A stretch of 64,000 nt of DNA, from the NCBI RefSeq assembly GCF_900098745.1, contig NZ_FQTT01000010.1, positions 326,567 through 390,566 of the forward strand, in the 5' to 3' direction. The notes under the pieces were generated by a model, which searched no databases, had not been told where the DNA came from, and worked only from the letters and a program-made list of their open reading frames with translations. The DNA comes from Actinomyces glycerinitolerans (GTDB lineage Bacteria; Actinomycetota; Actinomycetes; Actinomycetales; Actinomycetaceae). Each line of letters opens with the position of its first letter. Positions within the stretch are counted from its first letter, which is position 1. Positions 1 to 8,196 of the stretch are shown piece after piece. A program made the translations under genes and the position numbers.

Positions 1-1920
1 GCCCGCATGCGCATCGGGATCCTTGGCGTTGACCGCCGCCAGGTACTCCTTGCGCAACTCATCACACGCCTGGGCCCACACATCCATGTCCTGGTCGCCG
101 GCGCTGAGCACCCGCACGGCACTGAGCAGGTTGAGGCTGGAAAGGCTTGCGGCCGCCGCCTCGCGCAGTGCCGCCTCGGCGTCGTTGTGCAGGGCGATAC
201 GGTGGAACTGCATTCCCGACCGCTTGATGTTCTGCCCCGGCTGGACCGAGGTCTGCACGAACAGCGGGACTGCGTGCTCGGCGCACCAGGCCTGGGCTGC
301 CTCGAGGGCGCCGATCGCGACCAACTTCTGCCCCGATGCCACGATGGCGACTGCTGACGGCTGCTTGGTGCGGAGTACTTCACGAAGCATTACGCTCACT
401 TCGCCAGCCAAGTCATCAACCGGCGCGAAATCATTACTCTCCGCTCCTCCGTAGTCGATGATGTCCACCCCGGGCGCGTACAGGTCCCCCGGCCTCTTTG
501 CCAAAAGCGCGGAGGCACAGGTTTTGACCGCCGTCTCCTTCGATCCAGGGGACGCCGAGTGCAGCAGCAGAAAATCGACGTCGCCAACACCGCCGCCCTC
601 AAGCATCCCTCCGGGCACGGCGCGCCTGAACTCCTCATCCGGTCCGGCATCCATGACGCGCTCGATCACCGACGACCGCTGGTAGTTGTCACCCATGCCG
701 CAGATGTAGAGGACTCTCCCGCGCCCCGGCCAGTGCATCCAGGATGGAACTCGCTCTCCCAGTTCGGGGACCTGATTGACCGTCGCCAAGTCGGATGCCG
801 TCGGCGCCGCAGCATCATGGACGGCGCGGTTGCCAACCGGCCTCAGGCGATCACCTGTTGTGAGAAGCCACGCGGCCGAGGTGGAGCCCTGGTCCAGCTG
901 CTCATCGCGGACCAGGCCCAGCACCTTGCCCAGTTCCTTGCCCGGCAAGCGCTTGAACACGCTACTGATCTGATCGTCCTGGGCGCGCCCTGCGTTCTCC
1001 TCGGCCAGCAGGGCCTCATAGTGCTTCTCCACCCAGGCGCGCACGGCCAGACCAGCGCCGTTGTCCGCCCGGGTCATCTCCACCGCCACCAACGAAGCAA
1101 GCTGCTCATCGGTGGCCGCGGCCAACGCCTCTCCCCTCTCCTGCCCCGCGCCGCCGAGCACCGCCTGGAGATCCCGAAGTAGCCGCGTGTGCTCCTCGTC
1201 GATCAGTTCCTCTCGGCCGTTCTGCCGGGCCCACTGAGCGGCTTGCTCCAGATAGCCCAGGGCACGTAGCCAGTAGAAGGGCGCGTTGCCGTGGTGACCG
1301 CGACGGATCAGGCGCGCCTCGGCGTCGTCAGGACTCCCGGCAACCGCCAGACGCCAGTCGTAGCCGAGGTGGTCGACCACTCCCATGGCGCTCAGGCACA
1401 TCATGGTTGCCCCGCCGATCATGGACACCACCACGGGGCTGTCCGCAGCAGTGCCGTGCGCCGCCTCAACCCAGCTGCTGAGGTCTCCGCGGCCTACCTG
1501 CTCGTTCAAGTCGCCGTCGGCGTGAAGCTCCGCTATCACTTCTAACCCGTACCGTTTATGCAGAGCCGCTCTGATCTCGTCACGCTCCAGAAGCGAAGCA
1601 AGGGCCTTGGCAATGTCTGCCGTGGCCCCGTAGCCGGAACTGCTACCGAGCAACAGCACGCGTACCTGCCCCTCGTGGCCATCGTCCTGGATCGCTCCCA
1701 GTTCCAGGGCCAACGGCGTCCACACGAACCGACTCTCAAGCTCTTCAGCCACCGCACCGCGGAGCAGGAGGTCGACGGCCTCGCACCCCGCACCGCCCGC
1801 TGCGGCATTCTGCAGCGTTGTGACGCCGGCACACCTGGCTTGCTGGCGCTGTTCCCCCTCGAGTCTCAGGATGTCGCTACCCAGGTCGCCTTCGCCGACG
1901 ATGTGAACTAGCAGGGTCAT
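1..1920 (-). CDS. CARF-like type III CRISPR ancillary protein (C-terminus outside window)
   Basis: The minus strand is open from an ATG at 1920 to the window edge: 640 codons without a stop. GGAGAGGA lies 6 nt before the ATG. The protein has two Rossmann-like halves. Residues ~1-215 carry LLLGSSSGYGAT and, at ~167-175, MIGGATMMC, resembling the glycine-rich GGTK.M ligand motif of CARF domains. Residues ~385-640 contain VASGQKLVAIGALEAA (~527-542), similar to the matching motif of Cas02710/Csm6-like proteins. The helical middle has GNRAVH at 363-368, which looks like the HEPN RN..aH motif with the arginine replaced by glycine. Known: CARF proteins bind cyclic oligoadenylate made by Cas10 and switch on a fused effector. 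Inferred: this is the ancillary effector or ring nuclease of the divergent Cas10 operon. The effector domain may lie beyond the window, so activity cannot be assigned. Confidence 0.55.
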   Translation of the reverse strand, partial: MTLLVHIVGEGDLGSDILRLEGEQRQQARCAGVTTLQNAAAGGAGCEAVDLLLRGAVAEELESRFVWTPLALELGAIQDDGHEGQVRVLLLGSSSGYGATADIAKALASLLERDEIRAALHKRYGLEVIAELHADGDLNEQVGRGDLSSWVEAAHGTAADSPVVVSMIGGATMMCLSAMGVVDHLGYDWRLAVAGSPDDAEARLIRRGHHGNAPFYWLRALGYLEQAAQWARQNGREELIDEEHTRLLRDLQAVLGGAGQERGEALAAATDEQLASLVAVEMTRADNGAGLAVRAWVEKHYEALLAEENAGRAQDDQISSVFKRLPGKELGKVLGLVRDEQLDQGSTSAAWLLTTGDRLRPVGNRAVHDAAAPTASDLATVNQVPELGERVPSWMHWPGRGRVLYICGMGDNYQRSSVIERVMDAGPDEEFRRAVPGGMLEGGGVGDVDFLLLHSASPGSKETAVKTCASALLAKRPGDLYAPGVDIIDYGGAESNDFAPVDDLAGEVSVMLREVLRTKQPSAVAIVASGQKLVAIGALEAAQAWCAEHAVPLFVQTSVQPGQNIKRSGMQFHRIALHNDAEAALREAAAASLSSLNLLSAVRVLSAGDQDMDVWAQACDELRKEYLAAVNAKDPDAHAG

Positions 1921-2105
1921 GTCAGGTCCTCTCCGGACAGTGAGCAGGGTGGCTCGCACGGGCCGAGCGGATCGGCATGCCTGCGACGCCGGTCGCCTGT
2001 CCCGCGTTGCGGGACGCTACCACCAAAGGCGTGGCGCCACTCACGATCAAGTGGCAGACTGCACGCGTCCCACCTTCCGTCCCGTCCCGCCCCGAGAGGA
2101 TCCCC

Positions 2106-4004
2106 ATGCAGCTCGTCATGATCGAGACCAACGGGAACCAGAACTACATCTTCTCCTCCCCGCGCCTGCGGGAGAACATCGGGGCTTCGGCGCAGCTGAC
2201 GTGGCTCGAGGACTGGACGCAGGAGGTTCTCGACACCACGACCATCCCCGCCGCCGTGGCAAGGGCGTTCCCGGAGGGCGCGCCCGATCTGCCGTGGGTC
2301 TCGCGCTCTTCGGGCAAGGTCATTTTCTTGGCGGACTCCGTGGACAGTGCGCGGGAGGTGATCGGCCGAGTCACCCGAATCGCGCACAGCCGGGCACCGG
2401 GTATCGACGTAACCGGGGTTTACGTCGAGATGGACAGCGTCTACGTAGACGATGAGGACCTCCGCCGGGTGCACATGGCCGCCAACGAGCATGCGCTCGA
2501 TCGCCCACCCGCCGGCGCTCGCTTCTCCCAGATGCCGTTTCTAGTGCGCGCCCAGGACTCGTCCCTGCCCGCCGCGCCGCCGTTCGACAAGAAGAAAGTC
2601 GACGACGAGGCCACAGCCGACCTCTCAATGGCCTACTCGCTCCCCAGCCGCGTCAAGCGCTACCACGCCGCCAAAGCCCGTAAGGACCTGGTGGACCGTG
2701 CGCTCGCCGACCATGGCAGCCTGTGGAAGGAGCATCCCTACAGGGACAATACTGACCAACTCGGTGAACTGCTGGTTCGCGACCTCCGCAACCTGGAGAA
2801 GCTCTTCGACACCGATCCCGAGTTCGGCGACGACCGCCTGTCCAAGGTCGCCGTCGTGCACATTGACGGTAACGGGGTGGGCGCGATCATGAGCCACCTG
2901 AAGGAGGCGAAGCAGAAGGTCCCCGAGAACGTCTTCAGCGAGGCGACGGGTGTGAGCCAAGGCGACGACGACGCCCTCCGACGCTTCCTCCTGCAGATCA
3001 ACACTCGCCTGGCGGGTGCCATGGAGACGGCCTTCTACAGCGCCTGGGCGCAGGTCTCCCTCTGGTCCGCCAAGGACGACGAACTGCGAGGGCGGCACAT
3101 CAAGCCCCACGGTTTCCGGGCCGTGCCAGTGGTCCCGGTGATCCTTGGCGGCGACGACGCCACCGTTATCACCGAGGGCGCCTACGCACTCCCCTTCACC
3201 GCCGCATTCCTGGAGGCCTTCGAGCGCGAAACCGCCGCCGACTCTCTACTCTCGGCGCTCGGAAACCGGGACGATCACATGACCGCCGGTGCAGGCATCG
3301 CCGTCGTCAGGCACGCCTTCCCCTTTCACATCGCCTACGACCTCGCGGAAACCCTGATCAAGAAGGCCAAGCAGGTGGGCAAGGCCGCAGACCCGGACGA
3401 GTACTGTTCCACGCTCACCTTCCACGCCCTGTTCGACTCGACCCTCCTGGACGACGAGGCCCTGATCGACTCCTACTCATCATTCACCGAGCGCCCCTAC
3501 CGATTCGTCACCAAGGACTACGACGCGCCGGGGAACATGACCTGGCATGAGGCGTGCCGCCTGACCGCGCTGTTCACCGGCGTCGGCAAGGTACTTCCCG
3601 ACAAGAGCACGGATCCGGCCACCTGGCGCATTGAGTACGTCTCCGACCCCACGCAGCGCGTGCCGTTCCCGAAGACGCGCGCCGCCCGCATTCGCCAGTA
3701 CATGTCCGAGGCGGCTAATGCCCCCGAGCCCGCGGCACAGCCGGCTCCCGAGGCGCCGGTCAACGACGACGTCGAAGACAGAATCGCCACAGGCGCGGCC
3801 CCGGAGAAGTCACCCGGTGAGCGAGTCAACGACGAGTGGGCTGCCATCCTCGGAAGCTCCGATGAGGATCTGGTAGCACTCGCGAAGGCACTCGGTAGCC
3901 CCGACGCGCTGTTCGACCTGCTCGAACTGGCAGACCTATTGCCCGTGTCCTACCTGCAAGACCAGCTCGTTTCCACCGCTTACACCCAGGAGGCAGGGGA
4001 ATGA
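2106..4004 (+). CDS. cas10: Cas10 large subunit, type III-D-like, GGDD intact, no HD domain
   Basis: 632 residues. The start at 2106 is chosen because GAGAGGA lies 5 nt upstream and the conserved Cas10 N-terminus (MQLVMIETNGNQNYIF, then SPRLRENIGAS) begins there; an upstream in-frame ATG at 1977 would add a low-complexity leader. The first palm aspartate lies in HIDGNGVG (D254) and the second palm motif is ILGGDD (348-351), so cyclic-oligoadenylate synthesis is expected. HMTAGAGIAVV and a following helix match the Cas10 palm. No N-terminal HD nuclease motif is visible, so the DNase activity of many Cas10 proteins is probably absent. After ~residue 540 comes a Pro/Ala/Glu-rich linker and a ~70-residue helical tail of unknown role. 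It is first gene of a tightly coupled operon and overlaps the next gene by 4 nt. Confidence 0.9.
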   Translation: MQLVMIETNGNQNYIFSSPRLRENIGASAQLTWLEDWTQEVLDTTTIPAAVARAFPEGAPDLPWVSRSSGKVIFLADSVDSAREVIGRVTRIAHSRAPGIDVTGVYVEMDSVYVDDEDLRRVHMAANEHALDRPPAGARFSQMPFLVRAQDSSLPAAPPFDKKKVDDEATADLSMAYSLPSRVKRYHAAKARKDLVDRALADHGSLWKEHPYRDNTDQLGELLVRDLRNLEKLFDTDPEFGDDRLSKVAVVHIDGNGVGAIMSHLKEAKQKVPENVFSEATGVSQGDDDALRRFLLQINTRLAGAMETAFYSAWAQVSLWSAKDDELRGRHIKPHGFRAVPVVPVILGGDDATVITEGAYALPFTAAFLEAFERETAADSLLSALGNRDDHMTAGAGIAVVRHAFPFHIAYDLAETLIKKAKQVGKAADPDEYCSTLTFHALFDSTLLDDEALIDSYSSFTERPYRFVTKDYDAPGNMTWHEACRLTALFTGVGKVLPDKSTDPATWRIEYVSDPTQRVPFPKTRAARIRQYMSEAANAPEPAAQPAPEAPVNDDVEDRIATGAAPEKSPGERVNDEWAAILGSSDEDLVALAKALGSPDALFDLLELADLLPVSYLQDQLVSTAYTQEAGE

Positions 4005-5896
4005 ACCGACAGGACTCGAAGCTGACCTTCCCGGTATCCGTGACCTTCACGAGCGACTGGGGCATCGGCACCGGCACCGGCGTGGTCGGCGGCGTCGACT
4101 CCCGGGTTGAGCGTGGCGACGACGGACGCCTGGTGGTGCGGGCAACCGGGCTGACGGGCGTCATCCGTGAACAGGCACAGATCGTTGCCGAGGCCCTGGA
4201 TGAGGGACGCTCATCCGGGCCCTGGCACCGCTTCGTGACCGAGCTGTTCGGTACCGCCGAGAAACCGCGGCTCGTGGCCTTCTCCGACGCACTGGCGGAC
4301 GACGCCGCCTTGGAGCCTCATGAAGTAGTCAGCGTCTCCATCGATGAGAGGACGGGGGCCGCCAAACCTGACCACTTGCGCATCATTGAGCGAGCTCCGG
4401 CCTGCAAGCTCACCGGCTCGGTCACCCTGCTGGATACGAACATGCAGGGCGCCGCAATCGTCTGGAGCGATGCTCAGCGCGACGCCGCCCTCCTGGTCCT
4501 GTCCCTGGCCGGGAGCCTGGTGCCCGCGATCGGGTCGGATCGCAGCAACGGTGACGGCACCTGCGAGATCGTCGTGGGTGAGCACGCCAATCCGGAAGAC
4601 TTCAAGGAGTGGTGCACCAACGCGCTGAAACAGCGCCCCCAGCCCGCCCCCGAGGCGCCGAAGCCGAGTTCTCAAGCAATCGAGGCGCCGCGTCTTTCCG
4701 CGCGAGCCGAGACCGACCAGCGGCAGCGGTTGGTGCTGCATATTCACCTGGACTCTCCCGTCGTCTCATATGCGGTTCCCCTGTCGAATGAGATTCCCTC
4801 GGAGGACTTCCTGCGCGGCACGGTGCTGCTGCCCTGGGTGCATGGTCGGCTCAGGCATGCGGCGGCCCAGAAGTCCCGCGAAGTCCAGCGCCTGGTGCGC
4901 GATGCGGTGGTCAACGGCGACCTGTACGTCTCCGATGCGCTGCCAGTATTCGCGGGCATCCGCGGATTACCCGTCCCCCTGGTGCTTACCTCCGAAAAAG
5001 TAGCGGATGAGGGCGCCGCTCCCCTCGTGTGGAATCGACTCATTGGTGTGCCGAGCCCCGAGCAGACACACAGTCCGAAGCGGGGCGGATACGTGTTCCC
5101 CACCGGTGGCAACGCCAATGAACCGGTCCCGCTTGGCTCACCACCTCTGGTGGGACGCCAGGCGACCGCGCACAACCCTGCCACCGGCACCGCGGCCACC
5201 GGGCAACTGTTCCTGGTGCGCGCACTGCCGGCGGGAATGGACCTGGAGGCGGAGATCATCCTGTCCGAGCGCCTGGCGCGTGTTTTCGACGGCGAGCTCA
5301 CCGAGTTGCTGTCGCGCCCGGCTCAGCTCGGCTCACGCAGACTTACCGGCACATTCGGTAGAGCCACCTGCAACGCCGACGGCGCAGCCACATGGACTCC
5401 CGCACCCAGCAGCGGTTGGGACGAAGAGGGCATGACGACGCTTTGGTTCACCTCCGACGTCCTTCTGCGGTCGGCTCAATTGGGAGCCACCGGCACCCTG
5501 GATGACCTGGTCGCCACCCTGCGCAATGCGGGGGCACAGATCCAACGGGTGGCTCGCTCCGCCGTCGAGGATCGGTACGTAGCCGGCCTGCGCCACCGAC
5601 GCATAGACACCTGGTCGGCGGCGAGTCATCAGCCACGGCCCACCCGGTTGGCAATCCAAGCCGGCTCGGTAATACGGGTGAGGCCCGCTCCGGGGGCGGA
5701 CCCCGGCCAGGTGCTTGAAGCTTTGAGGCGGCTTTCCTGCACCGGTATCGGGGAGCTTCAGGCTCAAGGCTTTGGACGCTTCGTCGTCGGCCATCCGCTG
5801 CTCGCCCGGGAGAAGTTCGTGAGCTCGCCGGCCAGGGACTTCATCCCCGGTTCCGCCCCAGGTATCCGTAACGAAGGTGAGGAGTCCAACCGATGA
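4001..5896 (+). CDS. Cas7-Cas5 fusion RAMP protein (Csx10-like C-terminal half)
   Basis: 631 residues, starting in an ATGA overlap with cas10. Residues ~1-215 look like a Csm3-type Cas7: SDWGIGTGTGVVGGVDSRVE resembles the segment carrying the target-RNA-cleaving aspartate, followed by TGLTGVIREQA and SVSIDERTGAA. A Pro/Ala-rich linker (~210-245) leads into a second RAMP domain resembling Csx10/Cas5, with FLRGTVLLPWVHGRLRHAA, DLYVSDALPVFAGIRGLPVP and a terminal glycine-rich loop GIGELQAQGFGRFVV. Known: in the Synechocystis III-Dv complex a Cas7-Cas5-Cas11 fusion occupies this position. Here the protein ends soon after the Cas5 loop, so no Cas11 part is evident. It probably forms the crRNA 5' end cap plus one backbone segment. 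Domain order is fairly secure; exact subfamily is inferred. Confidence 0.7.
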   Translation: MNRQDSKLTFPVSVTFTSDWGIGTGTGVVGGVDSRVERGDDGRLVVRATGLTGVIREQAQIVAEALDEGRSSGPWHRFVTELFGTAEKPRLVAFSDALADDAALEPHEVVSVSIDERTGAAKPDHLRIIERAPACKLTGSVTLLDTNMQGAAIVWSDAQRDAALLVLSLAGSLVPAIGSDRSNGDGTCEIVVGEHANPEDFKEWCTNALKQRPQPAPEAPKPSSQAIEAPRLSARAETDQRQRLVLHIHLDSPVVSYAVPLSNEIPSEDFLRGTVLLPWVHGRLRHAAAQKSREVQRLVRDAVVNGDLYVSDALPVFAGIRGLPVPLVLTSEKVADEGAAPLVWNRLIGVPSPEQTHSPKRGGYVFPTGGNANEPVPLGSPPLVGRQATAHNPATGTAATGQLFLVRALPAGMDLEAEIILSERLARVFDGELTELLSRPAQLGSRRLTGTFGRATCNADGAATWTPAPSSGWDEEGMTTLWFTSDVLLRSAQLGATGTLDDLVATLRNAGAQIQRVARSAVEDRYVAGLRHRRIDTWSAASHQPRPTRLAIQAGSVIRVRPAPGADPGQVLEALRRLSCTGIGELQAQGFGRFVVGHPLLAREKFVSSPARDFIPGSAPGIRNEGEESNR

Positions 5897-7638
5897 GCGT
5901 GACCAGGTACGAGCTCACCGTCCATCTGAAGACCGATTCACCCATCCACTCCGGAGGTCCCGAGGAGGAAGTCGACCGCAGCCGGATTAATGGCGGCGGC
6001 GATGACTCGGAGGGAACCTCAACCGCAAACCCAGGCGACGCCTCGCAGCGGGGCGACGATTCCAAGCGTTCTTGGACTCCCCGCAGATTCGCGCGCGACG
6101 GAGTCGGCAACCCTGTACTGACCGGGCGATCGATCAAGGGGGCCCTGCGCGCCGCCGTACAGCACCTCGCGAAGGCAGACAGTGGCGACGACGACGGCGC
6201 CAACCTCGACGTGCTGTGGGGGTCGCTCGACCACGCCTCAGCGCTCACGGTCCACCCGATTACGCTCTCATCGGTCGCGACGGCCGACAAGCTGCCATTG
6301 CGGGCGGGAATCGCCGTCGACCGGTATTGGGGCACGGCCGCCGACACGGCCCTATTCGCGCACGAGATCGTCCCGCAGGGCGAGAAACTGACCCTGCGCA
6401 TCACCGCGACTACGGGAAGCGTCCCGACGACTGCCTCCAGCTCCTCCAACCAGGACGGCGAACACCCGGAAGAAGATCGGGCCAAGCGCGATGCGGAGCA
6501 CGCCAAGAAGGACACAGCCGACGCGACCAACGTAGAGCGACTGTTCTCCGTGATCCTCGGCGCGTTGGAGGCGGGCCTGGTCTCCTTCGGTAAGCGGAAG
6601 GGCGCGGGCTGGGGCCGAGTCCGGATCAATCACGACGTCGCGGAGCCATGGAGCCTCAAACGCACACAGCTCGATTCACCCACCGGCCTGACTACATGGC
6701 TGGACGGAGGCAAACTTACTCGTATTCAGGCCTTCGCTGTCACGCCTCCCGAGCGGATTCGCATAGCGATCGCGTGGAACAGCCCGACGGGCATACTGGT
6801 GGCCGAGACCAAGAAGGACGAACCACCCAGGCGCAACGATTACGAGCCCGGCGGCGAGCTCAAGAAGACGGACCCCACCCTTCCGCTGCGCACACATCCC
6901 TCGACCGAGCCGAAGGGCAAGAGCACCGGCCCACTGGTGATCCCGGGCAGCTCCGTCCGCGGTGCCCTACGCGGCCGCGCGAGCCGAATCGCCAGGACGA
7001 TCCTGTACGCAGATGTGGATGCCTCCTCGAAACAGGAGCCGGACTGGTCCAGGCTTGATGTCCACAAGCAACTGGCCGACGACGCACTGCTGGTCAGGCT
7101 GCTATTCGGCACCACGGCGCACCGCGGCGCCCTGACGGTGCTGGAGACACTGGCAACGGTGGCCCAGAAGGACGAGCCGAAGGCACGAGAAGTGACGCAC
7201 AACGCCGGGGACCGCTGGACCGGCGGTGTGGCGGGCGGCGCCCTGTACAGCGAGAAGTTCCCCCTGGTGAACTGGAACGACATTCGGTTGGAAGTCGACC
7301 CGCAGATGCTGCTGACGGGCGTACCTAACGGCGGGAACATCGACTACCAACGCGCCGCCCTGTGCCTGCTCGGACTGGTTCTGGCCGAGCTGTCCACCGG
7401 CACCCTGCCGCTGGGCAGTCGCGGCACCCGCGGCATGGGCCAGGTAGAGGTGACCAGGATGCGCATTGAGGGGCCTGACGGGCTCATCGCGGGAGGCAAG
7501 TGGGAGTTCGCCGCCGACGGCAGCCTCAGCATCGCGGAGCAACTTCTCGACCGGCTCCGCCACATCAACGACCAGATCAAGGTCGACACCCCGGAGGGCT
7601 GGTCCGCCCTTCTCAACGGCAAGGGGAGGCAGTCATGA
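5893..7638 (+). CDS. Double-Cas7 RAMP backbone protein (Cas7-2x type)
   Basis: 581 residues, ATGA overlap with the gene before. Two consecutive RAMP domains are visible. The first has LHLKTDSPIHSGGPEEEVDR near the start, NPVLTGRSIKGALRAAVQHL, and a glycine-rich loop GKRKGAGWGRVRI at ~235-247. The second has IPGSSVRGALRGRASRIA (G352 onward) and the loop GSRGTRGMGQVEV near 510-522. Known: fused Cas7 proteins replace separate Csm3/Csm5-like subunits in III-D variants and cut target RNA at several positions. The acidic residues after the first-domain glycine turn (EEEVD) are candidate catalytic residues, but assigning them needs a structural alignment. A charged, low-complexity insert at ~175-205 (EHPEEDRAKRDAEHAKKD) separates secondary-structure elements. 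Confidence 0.75.
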   Translation: MSVTRYELTVHLKTDSPIHSGGPEEEVDRSRINGGGDDSEGTSTANPGDASQRGDDSKRSWTPRRFARDGVGNPVLTGRSIKGALRAAVQHLAKADSGDDDGANLDVLWGSLDHASALTVHPITLSSVATADKLPLRAGIAVDRYWGTAADTALFAHEIVPQGEKLTLRITATTGSVPTTASSSSNQDGEHPEEDRAKRDAEHAKKDTADATNVERLFSVILGALEAGLVSFGKRKGAGWGRVRINHDVAEPWSLKRTQLDSPTGLTTWLDGGKLTRIQAFAVTPPERIRIAIAWNSPTGILVAETKKDEPPRRNDYEPGGELKKTDPTLPLRTHPSTEPKGKSTGPLVIPGSSVRGALRGRASRIARTILYADVDASSKQEPDWSRLDVHKQLADDALLVRLLFGTTAHRGALTVLETLATVAQKDEPKAREVTHNAGDRWTGGVAGGALYSEKFPLVNWNDIRLEVDPQMLLTGVPNGGNIDYQRAALCLLGLVLAELSTGTLPLGSRGTRGMGQVEVTRMRIEGPDGLIAGGKWEFAADGSLSIAEQLLDRLRHINDQIKVDTPEGWSALLNGKGRQS

Positions 7639-8195
7639 ACGACCAGGCAAGGTCCGTACTCACCACTGTCCTGGAAGAGGGCGCATGGTCTGTGCGGCAG
7701 TGGCCCGGCGATGCCGCGGCGGAGACGGTACATTCCGCGCTCGGCCGCGTCACAGACCTTGGCGACCGTGTACAGGGAATCGCCTACACCACCTCCGGCG
7801 CCATGTCGGTCCACACGGCGACGCCGGAGCTGACGACCCGGCTGGATGGACGGGATCAACCGATCCCCCTCGACTCCGTGTACGAGTTACGCCTGTGGGC
7901 CGTTATTGACGGGAGAGCCGACGACGGCCTGCTGGCGCACGAGTTGCGCTGGCTCAACGGGTCGGGTACCGCGGAGATTCGCGTCGGGGGCCAGGAGTTG
8001 TTGTCCGCCAACGGCGACGCGGGGTGGCAGACCACGAGGTGCTGGACGCGATCCAACAGCTATCTGCAGCACGGGGCCACCGCGCCGTTCGATGAGCCGT
8101 CGAAGGCCATGACCAGCGTTGAGGTCTTCACCGAAGAGCCCACCTATGGGAACACCGTGTTCGTCGACGAGATCATGACCGGAAGGTGGAGCTGA
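7635..8195 (+). CDS. csx19: Csx19-like small subunit of the type III-D complex
   Basis: 186 residues; the start ATG overlaps the preceding stop as ATGA. The central segment YELRLWAVIDGRADDGLLAH followed by ELRWLNGSG resembles the Csx19 family (TIGR03984), whose hallmark is a strand around an ELRW motif. Known: Csx19 co-occurs with Csx10 in type III-D loci and is a structural subunit of the III-Dv complex. Position between the double-Cas7 gene and the Cas7-with-insertion genes agrees. No nuclease motif, signal peptide or membrane segment is seen. The family call rests on a short motif plus context. Confidence 0.6.
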   Translation: MNDQARSVLTTVLEEGAWSVRQWPGDAAAETVHSALGRVTDLGDRVQGIAYTTSGAMSVHTATPELTTRLDGRDQPIPLDSVYELRLWAVIDGRADDGLLAHELRWLNGSGTAEIRVGGQELLSANGDAGWQTTRCWTRSNSYLQHGATAPFDEPSKAMTSVEVFTEEPTYGNTVFVDEIMTGRWS

Positions 8196-8196
8196 A

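Noticed and set aside
1917-2492. Minus-strand frame overlapping the start of cas10
   Set aside because: It conflicts with both the CARF-like start at 1920 and cas10 at 2106 and has no motif.
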